Shown piece by piece: positions 8,814 through 18,067 of a stretch of 64,000 nucleotides of DNA. The position numbers and the translations under genes were made by a program. Numbering within the stretch: position 1 is the first letter of the stretch; every line of letters starts with the position of its first letter. The stretch comes from an uncultured Coriobacteriaceae bacterium (lineage in GTDB: Bacteria; Actinomycetota; Coriobacteriia; Coriobacteriales; Eggerthellaceae). The stretch lies in contig CALDCB010000004.1 of NCBI GenBank assembly GCA_937937585.1, positions 62,001 through 126,000 on the forward strand, read 5' to 3'. The notes under the pieces were generated by a model that was given only the letters and a program-made list of their open reading frames with translations, had not been told where the DNA came from and searched no databases.

Positions 8814-11800
8814 CTACTCCGTGGATTTCAAACTTTCAACCATGTCGATTCGAGCCAACTTATGGCGCATGAGGAATAGGACCAAACACGCGAAAATAAC
8901 CGTGAGCACGAACGATATGACGAAGCTCATGGGGTGGATGATTCGACCGAACATGGCTTGATCTACCTCGGCGGATTGAACCACGAACGCCTCGAGGAAA
9001 ATACCTAGGAACAAGCCGAGCAAGCAACCGAGCACCACCGTGATAAGAATTTCGCGGAAGATGTATGCGTACGTCTCGCGCCTGGTGAAGCCAAGCACCT
9101 TGAGCGTCGCGATTTCGCGAACGCGTTCCTCGACGTTGATGTTAGTGAGGTTGTACAAGACGATGTACGCAAGAAGCGCGGCCGCAACCACCAAGATGAC
9201 CACGATCAAGTCGACGCTCTTGAGCATGGAGCGGTAGGACTTGATGATCTCGTCGTTGTACGCCAGCGTCTTCACGCCGTCGATCTCGGACATCTGCTCA
9301 TCGAAGATGGTGCGCTCGTCTTGATTCTCGCCAATGCAGGCGTACCACGTCGCGTAATCGGGATCGATCCCGAACGCCTCGCGATACGCGTCAGCGCCTA
9401 CAAACAGATAATCATGAAGATAATTCTCGGCGATACCGGTAACCGTAAGCGAATGACGCTCGTTCTCGGCGTTGCCCATAGTGTCCTGGGCGGCGACGCT
9501 TAAGGTGTCGCCAACTCGAACGCCCAGGTCGATAGCAAGTTTCTCGGATACAACCACGCTATCGGCCGTCATGGGGATGGGATCGTGCGACAAGCGATCG
9601 CGAAGGGTCCATACGTTGGGGAATCCGTCCAGATCCTTCGGGACGACGATGCTTGCGCGATGGTCCTCCCCTGCCTCGTCAACGACCAGCATGGTCTCAT
9701 AATACGCCTCGGTGAAATCGGATACGACGGAATCGTTAGTCAAAACGGATTCGATCTTATCGATGTCTTCCTGAGAAGCGTCGCTGGTGCGCGTGATGGT
9801 GGACGTGTAGTGGATGAGCTGGCCGTACTGCGTGTCGATGATATCGTTGATCGAGTCGCGCAGACCCCATCCGGTAAGCATGAGGGCCGTGCAACCAGCG
9901 ATTCCGATAAGCGTCATGAAGAAGCGCTTTTTATAACGGAAGATGTTGCGCGCCGTGACCTTCCACGAGAACGACAAGTGACTCCAGATCGGCGTGATCC
10001 GCTCGAGGATGATTCGCTTACCGGCCTTCGGTGCGCGAGGTTGCATAAGGCTTGCCGGGTCTTCCTTCAACTGTGAGAACGCCGCCACTGCGGTAGCAAA
10101 GACGGTGATGCCGATACCCAGGCCCGCTGACAAAGCAGTGATGAAAGGATCGAACGAAAGACTGCCCATCGGAACGTAGTAAATGATCGCGTACGCATAC
10201 ATGATAACGATCGGCAAAGTCTTGCCCATAAGCAAGATACCCAAAAGGGAACCAATGCCCGAAGCCGCCACGGCATAGCCGAGGTACTTCCACGCAATGC
10301 GGCTGCGGGAGTACCCCAAAGCTTTGTAGGTGCCGATAAGCACGCGCTCCTCATCGACCATGCGCGTCATGGTGGTAAGCGCGACCAGCGCGGCAACCAA
10401 GAAGAAAATGAAGGGGAACACAGAAGCGATGTGGTCGACGCGATCGGCGTCGGACGTGAAGCTTACCAAGCCAACATTCTTCGTCCTATCCATGATGAGC
10501 CAGTCGGGACGCTCGATCGAATCAATCTCGTCCTGGGCGTCGGCGATCTTCTGTTCGGCTTTGGCGAACTCGCTGTCGGCCTTGGCGCGACCGTCGTTAT
10601 ACTCGGCAAGACCGCTTGCGTAGCTGTCTTTGCCCGACTGGATTTGAGACCAGCCATCATTGATTTGTTGCTGAGCGCTGGCAAGCTGCTGCTCGGCGGC
10701 AGTCATGGCCGCTTCGGCTTCGGTCTTTTGCTGCTGAAGCTGGGCTTTCGCTTGATCGATTTGTGCTTGCCCCGCATCAAGCTGAACCTTGGTTTGGTCA
10801 AGCTGGGTGCGCGACTGCGCAAGCTGAGTTTTCACTTCGTCAAGCTTCGTCTGAGTAGCTGCAAGAACGGCCTCGGTGTAAGGATCTATCACACCCGATT
10901 GTTCGTATGCGGCGCGCTGGGCATCAAGGGCGCTTTGGCTCTTCTGATACTCGGCCTGACCTACCGCATACTGCTGCTCGCCTTGCTCGAGAGCCTGACG
11001 TCCCTCGTCTATCTGAGCCTGATTGTCGGCGATCTGCTGCTCCGCAGACTCAAAAGCGGCTTTGGCGTCCGCTCTTTTCTGGGCGAGCTCGCTGACGCCC
11101 GCATCACGCTGACGCCGAGCTTCGACGAGGTTGGATTCGTTAACCGTGATCTCATTCAGCGCATTGTCAAGCTTCGTTTTGGCATCAGACAGCTCGGTTT
11201 CAGCGTCGGCTTTTTCCTTATCGAATTCTGCACGGGATTCGTCAAGCTTCTTCTGCGCGTCGCCCTTCAATTGCTCAAGACGCGCCTGCTCGCGATCGTC
11301 GGAAATCGATGCGATCTCATCGGAAACCGAATCGACAAGGCTCTGGTACGCATCGGATGAGGCATGAAGCCCCTTTGCGCCCTTAACCGTTACGAAAGCC
11401 TCCGTGATGGGATAATCCTTGGCGAATGTAGACTCGGTCGTGTAGATGTACTCCTGAACAACGCCAGAACCAAGTGTGCTTGTGCCAAGGCTTGCAGATT
11501 GGACGTAGTAAGGCGAATGAACTTTGCCAACGATGGTGAACGTACGCGTTGTCAAAACGTCGTCGATGTCGCCCACGCCGGAATCGACGGTGATGACATC
11601 GCCGATCGAAGGGGTCGTTTCAAGAACCACGTCCGCCGAGATGACGCACTCCCCTGCCTTCTCGGGCAGTCGGCCTTCGGCAACAACAAGCTGATTAAGA
11701 TAAGCGTCCTTCGCATTATCCTGGGTTACCCCCGACGTGCGAGGGTCAGATTCGCCGGTTGCAGCTTCAGGCAGAGAATGAATACGGAATGTGTGTTGCT

Positions 11801-12098
11801 TCCCATTAAGAGACGCAACGGCATCGGTTTCAAAGGCAGGCATAACCTGATCGACGCCATCAAGCCCGGCTATCGCATCAATGTCGTCGGCATTAAGGCC
11901 CATGGTGGATGCAATACGCAGATCCATGGTTGAAGTGGAATCGTGGTATTGGTCGGCCGTGCTTTTCATGTCGGGCGCAGTCATGCGCAAGCCGGCATAA
12001 AAACCCACGCCCAAGCCGACAATAGCGGCCAAGGCAATGAACCTGCCGACCTTCTTGGTTATCGAGCGAAGGACGCCTTTTCCGAATGCGCTAGCCAT
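8814..12098 (-). CDS. Large FtsX/MacB-type ABC transporter permease with coiled-coil ectodomain
   Basis: About 1094 residues from the ATG at 12098 (MASAFGKGVLRSITKKVGRF); an in-frame ATG at 12140 would overlap the ATPase gene. One membrane helix near the N-terminus precedes a very long extracytoplasmic region. That region includes a MacB-like part and then roughly 270 residues (about 250-530) of Gln/Ala/Glu/Lys-rich heptad-like coiled coil. An FtsX domain of three helices follows (VFPFIFFLVAALVALTTMTR onward), then a second ectodomain and a C-terminal FtsX domain (YIVLYNLTNINVEERVREIA). Such proteins usually act mechanically on envelope substrates (lipids, lipoproteins, peptides) rather than importing small solutes. 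It pairs with the ATPase 4 nt upstream. Substrate unknown. Confidence 0.85.
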   Translation of the reverse strand: MASAFGKGVLRSITKKVGRFIALAAIVGLGVGFYAGLRMTAPDMKSTADQYHDSTSTMDLRIASTMGLNADDIDAIAGLDGVDQVMPAFETDAVASLNGKQHTFRIHSLPEAATGESDPRTSGVTQDNAKDAYLNQLVVAEGRLPEKAGECVISADVVLETTPSIGDVITVDSGVGDIDDVLTTRTFTIVGKVHSPYYVQSASLGTSTLGSGVVQEYIYTTESTFAKDYPITEAFVTVKGAKGLHASSDAYQSLVDSVSDEIASISDDREQARLEQLKGDAQKKLDESRAEFDKEKADAETELSDAKTKLDNALNEITVNESNLVEARRQRDAGVSELAQKRADAKAAFESAEQQIADNQAQIDEGRQALEQGEQQYAVGQAEYQKSQSALDAQRAAYEQSGVIDPYTEAVLAATQTKLDEVKTQLAQSRTQLDQTKVQLDAGQAQIDQAKAQLQQQKTEAEAAMTAAEQQLASAQQQINDGWSQIQSGKDSYASGLAEYNDGRAKADSEFAKAEQKIADAQDEIDSIERPDWLIMDRTKNVGLVSFTSDADRVDHIASVFPFIFFLVAALVALTTMTRMVDEERVLIGTYKALGYSRSRIAWKYLGYAVAASGIGSLLGILLMGKTLPIVIMYAYAIIYYVPMGSLSFDPFITALSAGLGIGITVFATAVAAFSQLKEDPASLMQPRAPKAGKRIILERITPIWSHLSFSWKVTARNIFRYKKRFFMTLIGIAGCTALMLTGWGLRDSINDIIDTQYGQLIHYTSTITRTSDASQEDIDKIESVLTNDSVVSDFTEAYYETMLVVDEAGEDHRASIVVPKDLDGFPNVWTLRDRLSHDPIPMTADSVVVSEKLAIDLGVRVGDTLSVAAQDTMGNAENERHSLTVTGIAENYLHDYLFVGADAYREAFGIDPDYATWYACIGENQDERTIFDEQMSEIDGVKTLAYNDEIIKSYRSMLKSVDLIVVILVVAAALLAYIVLYNLTNINVEERVREIATLKVLGFTRRETYAYIFREILITVVLGCLLGLFLGIFLEAFVVQSAEVDQAMFGRIIHPMSFVISFVLTVIFACLVLFLMRHKLARIDMVESLKSTE

Positions 12099-12102
12099 AG
12101 AT

Positions 12103-12804
12103 CTACCATTCAAGCGTGTCGGCTGAAACAGGGTTGGCATTCACTTCGACGGATGCCGCACGACCCTCGCGCACATGGATCACACGGTCGGCGATGGCCG
12201 TGAATGCAAGGTTATGCGTGATGAGAATGACGGTTTTGCCAGTGTTGCGACAGGTATCCTGAAGCAGTTTGAGAATAGCCTTGCCGGTCTGGTAATCAAG
12301 AGCACCCGTGGGCTCGTCGCAAAGAAGAAGCTTGGGGTTTTTCGCCAACGCGCGAGCAATGGCGACTCGCTGCTGCTCGCCACCCGAAAGCTGCGAGGGG
12401 AAGTTGTTCAAGCGATGCGACAAGCCAACCTGACCCATAACCTCCGCAGCATCAAGCGGATCGCGGCATATCTGAGAGGCGAGCTCGACATTCTCGAGCG
12501 CAGTGAGGTTTTGAACAAGGTTGTAAAACTGGAACACGAAGCCGATGTCGTGACGACGGTACAAAGTAAGGTCGCGCTCGCCAAGACCGTTAATCTCGCG
12601 CCCATCAAGAAGGATCTTGCCGGACGTACAGCCAGTCATGCCTCCGAGCATGTTAAGAAGTGTGGTCTTGCCAGCGCCTGAAGGACCCACGATGCAGACG
12701 AACTCGCCTTCCTCAATGGAAAAGGTCATACCCGCGACGGCGACGACCTCGATCTCGCCCATTTGGTAGATCTTCTTAACGTCATGGAACTCTACGAAAC
12801 TCAT
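12103..12804 (-). CDS. ABC transporter ATP-binding protein (MacB/LolD type)
   Basis: 233 residues from the ATG at 12804 (MSFVEFHDVKKIYQMGEIEV) with a GAGGGG ribosome site; the frame is open to 12846 without a better start. Walker A is GPSGAGKT (about residue 40), the signature is LSGGEQQRVAIARAL, and Walker B is LLCDEPTGALDY, typical of the o228/MacB family that powers FtsX-like permeases. It is the first gene of the insert, just after a promoter and the rplW terminator, and is immediately followed by its permease partner. Confidence 0.93.
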   Translation of the reverse strand: MSFVEFHDVKKIYQMGEIEVVAVAGMTFSIEEGEFVCIVGPSGAGKTTLLNMLGGMTGCTSGKILLDGREINGLGERDLTLYRRHDIGFVFQFYNLVQNLTALENVELASQICRDPLDAAEVMGQVGLSHRLNNFPSQLSGGEQQRVAIARALAKNPKLLLCDEPTGALDYQTGKAILKLLQDTCRNTGKTVILITHNLAFTAIADRVIHVREGRAASVEVNANPVSADTLEW

Positions 12805-12859
12805 GCACGACACCCCTCTGAAGGCGGGCGCACCCGCGATATTCAATCTCTTTCAACTG

Positions 12860-12865
12860 ATTATA
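12860..12865 (-). promoter_or_regulatory. -10 box for the inserted ABC operon
   Basis: A TATAAT hexamer on minus lies just beyond the rplW terminator and about 55 nt before the ATPase start codon. No good -35 is seen, partly because the terminator stem occupies that position. It suggests the insert is a separate transcription unit. Confidence 0.45.
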
Positions 12866-12870
12866 CCCAA

Positions 12871-12900
12871 AAAGAAAGGCACCCCATGCAGGGTGCCTTT
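12871..12900 (-). terminator. Rho-independent terminator after rplW
   Basis: A 10-bp perfect stem (AAAGGCACCC / GGGTGCCTTT, 12875-12884 and 12891-12900), 6-nt loop, followed on minus by TTTCTTTTTGGG. It ends the rpsL-rplW transcript and separates it from the inserted genes. Confidence 0.8.
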
Positions 12901-12931
12901 CTTTAAAAACGAGTTGTCCGTCAACCGTTGA

Positions 12932-13216
12932 TTAGGAAGCGAAGATCTCGATGGTGTCGCCGTCCTTGAGGGTGACAACAGCCTTCTTCCAGGTGCGGGT
13001 AAGACCCTCGACAACGCGAACGCGCTTGGTCTTGGGCTTGACGTTCAGGGTGTTGACCTTAACGACCTTGACGTTGAACAGCTCTTCGATTGCCTTGGCG
13101 ATCTCAACCTTGTTGGCGTTCTTGGCTACCTCGAAGGTGTACTTGTTCTGCTCCATCGCATCGTAGCTATGCTCGGTGATGATGGGGCGGATGATGATGC
13201 TGCGAGCGTCCTTCAT
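12932..13216 (-). CDS. rplW: 50S ribosomal protein L23
   Basis: L23, 94 residues, lies at the tunnel exit and is the main docking site for trigger factor. MKDARSIIIRPIITEHSYDA and the VKVVKVNTLNVKPKTKRV segment are typical. Its ATG overlaps the rplD stop (TAATG). It is the last gene before a terminator, which is unusual because rplB normally follows. Confidence 0.97.
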   Translation of the reverse strand: MKDARSIIIRPIITEHSYDAMEQNKYTFEVAKNANKVEIAKAIEELFNVKVVKVNTLNVKPKTKRVRVVEGLTRTWKKAVVTLKDGDTIEIFAS

Positions 13217-13839
13217 TATGCAAGCACCTCCTCGATGCGCTTCAGAGCCTGCGTGGTGATGACGAGGTTCTTGTTGTCAAGAATCTCGTAGGTGTTGATC
13301 TCGGTTGCGGGAACAACGATGACAGCCGGAACATTGCGGAAAGACAGGAACGTCTCGACGTCGTCGCTGGCAACGATGATGGTGGTACGACCCTCAAGGC
13401 CGAGCGCCTTCATGGCAGCGACTGCAGCCTTGGTGGAAGGCTTCTCGAAGCCGAAGTCGTCAACGACGGTCAGCTGGCCGTCAGCGAGCTTGGCGGAGAG
13501 AGCAGAGCGCATAGCAAGCTTGATTTCCTTGCTGTTCACCTTGAAAGCGTAAGAACGAGGATGCGGACCCCAAACGGTGCCGCCGCCACGCCACTGGGGC
13601 GAACGGATGGAGCCCTGGCGGGCACGGCCGGTGCCCTTCTGCTTCCAAGGCTTCTTGCCGCCGCCACGGACCTCGCCGCGGGTGCGGGTGTCATGAGTAC
13701 CCTGACGCCAGGAAGCACGCTGAGCGCGGACGACCTGATGCATCACCGGTACGTTCGGCTCGATGCCGAACACGGACGCTGCGAGCTCGGCGGTACCCGC
13801 CGTTGCGCCCTTGGCGTCTTTGATATCGATAGCAGTCAT
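13216..13839 (-). CDS. rplD: 50S ribosomal protein L4
   Basis: L4, 207 residues. It lines the exit tunnel and in E. coli represses the S10 operon. The loop RGGGKKPWKQKGTGRARQGS at the tunnel constriction is intact, and the C-terminal Rossmann-like part reads TIIVASDDVETFLSFRNVPA. It is in normal order between rplC and rplW. Confidence 0.97.
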   Translation of the reverse strand: MTAIDIKDAKGATAGTAELAASVFGIEPNVPVMHQVVRAQRASWRQGTHDTRTRGEVRGGGKKPWKQKGTGRARQGSIRSPQWRGGGTVWGPHPRSYAFKVNSKEIKLAMRSALSAKLADGQLTVVDDFGFEKPSTKAAVAAMKALGLEGRTTIIVASDDVETFLSFRNVPAVIVVPATEINTYEILDNKNLVITTQALKRIEEVLA

Positions 13840-13868
13840 GTGATATTGCTCCTTAACGGTTCAGTTCA

Positions 13869-14489
13869 TTAGGCCATGCGCACGCGGACGATGCCGTTCT
13901 TGCCGCCGGGGACGGCGCCCTTGACGAGGATGAGGTTCATGTCCTCATCAACGCGAACGACCTCGAGGTTCTTAACGGTGACGCGGTCGCAGCCCATGTG
14001 ACCCGGCATGCGGACACCCTTGAAGACGCGGGAGGGCGTAGCGCACTGACCGACGGAACCGGGAGCGCGATGGAAGTGCGCACCATGTCCGCCAGGGCCG
14101 CCTGCGAAGCCATAGCGACGGATAACGCCAGCGAAACCCTTACCTTTGGAGGTACCGGTGACGTCGACCTTCTTCACGTCAGCGAAAGCAGCGACGGTCT
14201 GGAGCTCACCGAGGGTGCGCTCGGCACCGGACTCGACGCGGACCTCGCGGAGGTAACGACGAGGTGCAACGCCCTGCTTAGCGAAGTGACCGCCCATGGG
14301 CTTGTTGACCTTCTTCTCCTTGATGTCGCCGAAACCAAGCTGAACAGCCTCGTAGCCGTCGGTCTCAGCGGTCTTCACCTGGCAAACCGTGTTGGGCTCT
14401 GCCTGGATAACGGTGACGGGGACGATCTTATCGTTCTCGTCGAAAATCTGGGTCATGCCGACCTTTTTACCGAAGATTGCGTTGATCAT
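13869..14489 (-). CDS. rplC: 50S ribosomal protein L3
   Basis: L3, 206 residues, an early assembly protein reaching to the peptidyl-transferase centre. It begins MINAIFGKKVGMTQIFDEND and has the central extension GGPGGHGAHFHRAPGSVGQC with the glutamine region that PrmB methylates in many bacteria. It sits 14 nt after rpsJ. Confidence 0.97.
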   Translation of the reverse strand: MINAIFGKKVGMTQIFDENDKIVPVTVIQAEPNTVCQVKTAETDGYEAVQLGFGDIKEKKVNKPMGGHFAKQGVAPRRYLREVRVESGAERTLGELQTVAAFADVKKVDVTGTSKGKGFAGVIRRYGFAGGPGGHGAHFHRAPGSVGQCATPSRVFKGVRMPGHMGCDRVTVKNLEVVRVDEDMNLILVKGAVPGGKNGIVRVRMA

Positions 14490-14503
14490 TCTCGGTATCC
14501 CCC

Positions 14504-14812
14504 TTACAGCTTGATCTCGATGTCGACACCAGCCGGGAGGTCGAGGCGCATGAGCGAGTCAACCGTGTTGGGCGTGGGCTCGAGGATGTCGATGAGGCGC
14601 TTATGAGTGCGCATCTCGAACTGCTCGCGCGAGTCCTTGTCGACGTGCGGGCCGCGAACGACGGTGAACAGGTTGCGCTCCGTCGGCAGCGGGATGGGAC
14701 CACTTACTTTGGCACCCGTCTTCTGAGCGGTGTCGACGATGAGCTTGGTGGACTGATCCACGATCTCATGGTCGTAACCCTTCAAGCGGATGCGAATCTT
14801 CTGATTAGCCAC
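14504..14812 (-). CDS. rpsJ: 30S ribosomal protein S10
   Basis: S10, 102 residues from the GTG at 14812 (VANQKIRIRLKGYDHEIVDQ), behind a GGAAGGAAAA ribosome site; an upstream TTG at 14827 is less likely. S10 is part of the small-subunit head and of the NusB-NusE antitermination complex. It directly follows fusA (35 nt) with no tuf gene between, so the str and S10 operons run together. Confidence 0.95.
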   Translation of the reverse strand: MANQKIRIRLKGYDHEIVDQSTKLIVDTAQKTGAKVSGPIPLPTERNLFTVVRGPHVDKDSREQFEMRTHKRLIDILEPTPNTVDSLMRLDLPAGVDIEIKL

Positions 14813-14847
14813 TTGTTTTCCTTCCAAATTAAGCTACGTGCATTCGC

Positions 14848-16956
14848 TTAAGAAGCGTTGCCGCAGGCCTTGCTGATAATGTCTTCTGCCACGCTCTTGG
14901 GAACCGGCTGATAAGAGTCGAACTGCATGGTGTAAGTAGCGCGACCCTGAGTACCGCTGCGCAGCTCGGTTGCGTAACCGAACATCTCGCCCAGAGGAAC
15001 CTTAGCAGTGACGGCAACAGTGTTGCTGCGCTGTTCCTGGCCCTGGATCATGCCACGACGGCTGGGGATGTCGCCCATGACGAAGCCGAGGTACTCTTCG
15101 GGAGTCTCGACCTCGACGGCCATGACAGGCTCGAGGATGACCGGAGCGGCCTTCTTCATAGCAGCCTTGAATGCCATAGAACCGGCAACCTTGAATGCCG
15201 CCTCGGAGGAGTCGACTTCATGGTAAGAACCGTCGATGAGCTCGACGCGGATGTCCTCGACGGGATAGCCAGCCAGAACACCGGTGGAGAGAGCCTCCTG
15301 GATGCCCTTATCGACCGAGGGGATGTACTCCTTCGGCACGACGCCACCGACGATCTTGTTCTCGAACTCGTAGCCCTTGCCCTGCTCCTGCGGATACAGG
15401 TTGATGACAACGTCACCGTACTGACCACGGCCGCCGGACTGGCGAACGAACTTGCCCTGAACGTTTAGAGCGGGCTGGGTAGCCGTCTCACGGTAGGCAA
15501 CCTGGGGCTTACCGACGTTAGCCTCGACCTTGAACTCGCGCAGCAGACGGTCGACGATGATCTCAAGATGGAGCTCGCCCATGCCGGCGATGATGGTCTG
15601 GCCGGTTTCCTGGTTGGTGGAAACGCGGAAGGTCGGGTCCTCTTCGGCGAGCTTCTGAAGGGCAAGGCCCATCTTATCCTGCTCAGCCTTGGTCTTGGGC
15701 TCGACAGCAATGTCGATAACCGGATCAGCGAACTGCATAGACTCGAGAATGATCGGAGCGTCCTCGTCGCACAGGGTGTCGCCGGTGGTGGTGTTCTTCA
15801 GGCCAACGACGGCAACGATGTCGCCAGCGGAGCAAGAATCGATGTCGATACGCTGGTTGGAGTGCATCTGCAGAAGACGGCCGATACGCTCTTTCTTGTC
15901 CTTCGTGGCGTTGGTCACATAGGAACCAGCCTCGAGGCTACCCGAATAAATACGCAGGTAAGTGAGCTTACCGACGAACGGGTCGGTCATGATCTTAAAG
16001 GCCAGCGCGCTGAACGGAGCCTTAGGATCGCTCGGACGCTCGTCCTCTTCGCCGGTAGCAGGGTCGGTGCCCTTGATGGCAGGAACGTCGGTCGGAGCAG
16101 GCAGGTAGTCGACAACAGCGTCGAGCAGTTCCTGAACGCCCTTGTTCTTGTAGGCAGAGCCAACGAAGACCGGGTTGATCTTGCAAGCGATGACGCCCTT
16201 GCGCAGAGCAGCCTTAAGCTCTTCAACGGAGATCTCCTCGTCCATGAGGACCTTCTCCATCAGATCGTCGTCGCAGTCAGCTGCGGCGTCAACAAGCTCC
16301 TGACGATACATTGCAGCATCGTCGGCGAACTCGGCCGGGATGGCGTCCATGGGCTCGGGGTAAGTCATGCCCTTGTCATCGGCCTTGAAGTCCCATGCGG
16401 TCATGGTAACGAGGTCGATAACGCCCCAGAAATTGTCCTCGGCGCCCATGGGGAGCTGAGCGGCAACTGCGTTTGCACCAAGGCGGTCACGCATGGTCTG
16501 GATTGCATGGATGAAATCAGCGCCAACGCGGTCGTACTTGTTGATGAAAGCGATACGCGGAACGCCGTAGCGCTCGGCCTGACGCCAAACGGTTTCGGAC
16601 TGCGGCTGAACACCGGCAACGGCGTCGAAAACCGCAACAGTGCCGTCGAGAACGCGCAAGGAGCGCTCAACCTCGGCGGTGAAGTCTACGTGGCCCGGGG
16701 TGTCGATGATCTGGAAACGGTACTCAGCGCCGTCCTTCTTCCAGAAGCACGTGGTAGCAGCCGCGGTGATGGTTACGCCGCGCTCCTGCTCCTGAGCCAT
16801 CCAGTCCATGGTGGCAGCGCCGTCATGAACCTCACCGATCTTATGGGTCTTGCCCGTGTAGTAGAGGATACGCTCGGTAGTGGTGGTCTTGCCCGCATCG
16901 ATGTGGGCCATGATACCGAAGTTACGCGTATGCTCAAGGGAGGTTTTAGCAGCCAT
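14848..16956 (-). CDS. fusA: Translation elongation factor G
   Basis: EF-G, 702 residues, the GTPase driving translocation and, with RRF, ribosome recycling. G1 is AHIDAGKTTT, G3 is DTPGHVDF, G4 is NKYD. Domain IV carries the GGRGQYGDVVI loop and the C-terminal domain V is complete. It lies 15 nt after rpsG in the str operon. No second EF-G-like gene is in the window. Confidence 0.98.
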   Translation of the reverse strand: MAAKTSLEHTRNFGIMAHIDAGKTTTTERILYYTGKTHKIGEVHDGAATMDWMAQEQERGVTITAAATTCFWKKDGAEYRFQIIDTPGHVDFTAEVERSLRVLDGTVAVFDAVAGVQPQSETVWRQAERYGVPRIAFINKYDRVGADFIHAIQTMRDRLGANAVAAQLPMGAEDNFWGVIDLVTMTAWDFKADDKGMTYPEPMDAIPAEFADDAAMYRQELVDAAADCDDDLMEKVLMDEEISVEELKAALRKGVIACKINPVFVGSAYKNKGVQELLDAVVDYLPAPTDVPAIKGTDPATGEEDERPSDPKAPFSALAFKIMTDPFVGKLTYLRIYSGSLEAGSYVTNATKDKKERIGRLLQMHSNQRIDIDSCSAGDIVAVVGLKNTTTGDTLCDEDAPIILESMQFADPVIDIAVEPKTKAEQDKMGLALQKLAEEDPTFRVSTNQETGQTIIAGMGELHLEIIVDRLLREFKVEANVGKPQVAYRETATQPALNVQGKFVRQSGGRGQYGDVVINLYPQEQGKGYEFENKIVGGVVPKEYIPSVDKGIQEALSTGVLAGYPVEDIRVELIDGSYHEVDSSEAAFKVAGSMAFKAAMKKAAPVILEPVMAVEVETPEEYLGFVMGDIPSRRGMIQGQEQRSNTVAVTAKVPLGEMFGYATELRSGTQGRATYTMQFDSYQPVPKSVAEDIISKACGNAS

Positions 16957-16971
16957 TATGCTTAACCTTTC

Positions 16972-17442
16972 CTAGAAACGGTAGTGCGAGAACGCACGGT
17001 TGGACTCGGCCATCTTGTAGAGGTCCTCGCGACGCTTGACGGAAGCGCCCTGACCCTCGGCGGCATCCATGATCTCAGCGGCAAGGCGCTCTTTCATGGT
17101 GTGCTCACGACGCTTGCGGGAGAAGTCGACGATCCAACGGATGGCCAACGTGGTGGCACGACGGGAGTTGACCTCCATCGGCACCTGGTAGGTAGCGCCA
17201 CCGACACGCTTCGGCTTAACCTCGAGCGTGGGGCGGACGTTGTCCATGGCCTTCTTGAAGACGGACAGGGGATCCTCGCCAGTCTTAGCCTCGACCAGGT
17301 CGAAAGCACCATAGACGATGCCCTCAGCAACGGACTTCTTGCCGTCAAGGAGGACCTTGTTGATCAGCTGGGTGACCAAACGGTTGTTGTACTTTGCATC
17401 CGGCTGCACTTCGCGGCGGATTGCTGCTGCACGACGCGGCAT
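16972..17442 (-). CDS. rpsG: 30S ribosomal protein S7
   Basis: S7, 156 residues, nucleates the 16S 3' domain and is the usual autoregulator of the str operon. MPRRAAAIRREVQPDAKYNN and the WIVDFSRKRREHTMKERLA segment are typical. It follows rpsL by an 82-nt spacer, the place where S7 binds its own mRNA in E. coli; I cannot confirm that structure here. Confidence 0.97.
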   Translation of the reverse strand: MPRRAAAIRREVQPDAKYNNRLVTQLINKVLLDGKKSVAEGIVYGAFDLVEAKTGEDPLSVFKKAMDNVRPTLEVKPKRVGGATYQVPMEVNSRRATTLAIRWIVDFSRKRREHTMKERLAAEIMDAAEGQGASVKRREDLYKMAESNRAFSHYRF

Positions 17443-17524
17443 TTATTACTCCTTCATGTTCCTGCGCGCTTCGAGGGACCCTTTGTCCCCATTAGGCTAT
17501 GTGCCCGCGCGACTTATCGATTAC

Positions 17525-17896
17525 TTATTTAGGACGCTTGGCGCCGTAGCGGCTGCGAGCCTGCATGCGGTTGTTGACTGCAGCGCAGTCGAGAGCCGCA
17601 CGGATGACCTTGTAACGGACACCGGGGAGGTCCTTAACACGACCGCCGCGGATAAGCACCATGGAGTGCTCCTGCAGGTTGTGGCCGATGCCGGGGATGT
17701 AGGCGGTAACCTCCATGCCGTTGACGAGGCGTACACGGCAAACCTTACGCAGAGCCGAGTTCGGCTTCTTAGGCGTGGTGGTGTACACACGGGTGCACAC
17801 GCCGCGCTTCTGCGGGTTGCCCTTCAAAGCCGGGGTCTTCTTCTTGTCGACCTGCTTCTTGCGGCCCTTGCGGACCAACTGGTTGATTGTAGGCAA
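17525..17896 (-). CDS. rpsL: 30S ribosomal protein S12
   Basis: S12, 123 residues, at the decoding centre. The only suitable start is a TTG at 17896 (MPTINQLVRKGRKKQ), 6 nt after an AAGGAG site. The lysines at the classical streptomycin positions are present (TPKKPNSALRK and GGRVKDLPGVRY), i.e. the sensitive form. It is the first gene of the str-S10 super-operon, behind a clear promoter and a leader of about 165 nt. Confidence 0.97.
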   Translation of the reverse strand: MPTINQLVRKGRKKQVDKKKTPALKGNPQKRGVCTRVYTTTPKKPNSALRKVCRVRLVNGMEVTAYIPGIGHNLQEHSMVLIRGGRVKDLPGVRYKVIRAALDCAAVNNRMQARSRYGAKRPK

Positions 17897-18067
17897 CTTC
17901 TTCTCCTTCTTTAATCCTTCACGCCGACCTGCGCTTCAGCTTGGCGTTGGCCTTCCCCTTTGCGCTGGTCATCCGTGGTTGCTACCAAAGTTGTTACCAT
18001 TTCTCGCTTTCTGTGCGTTCAGCTGATACGCACACGAAAACCTACGCCCTTTCAGACGCGAATCGAA

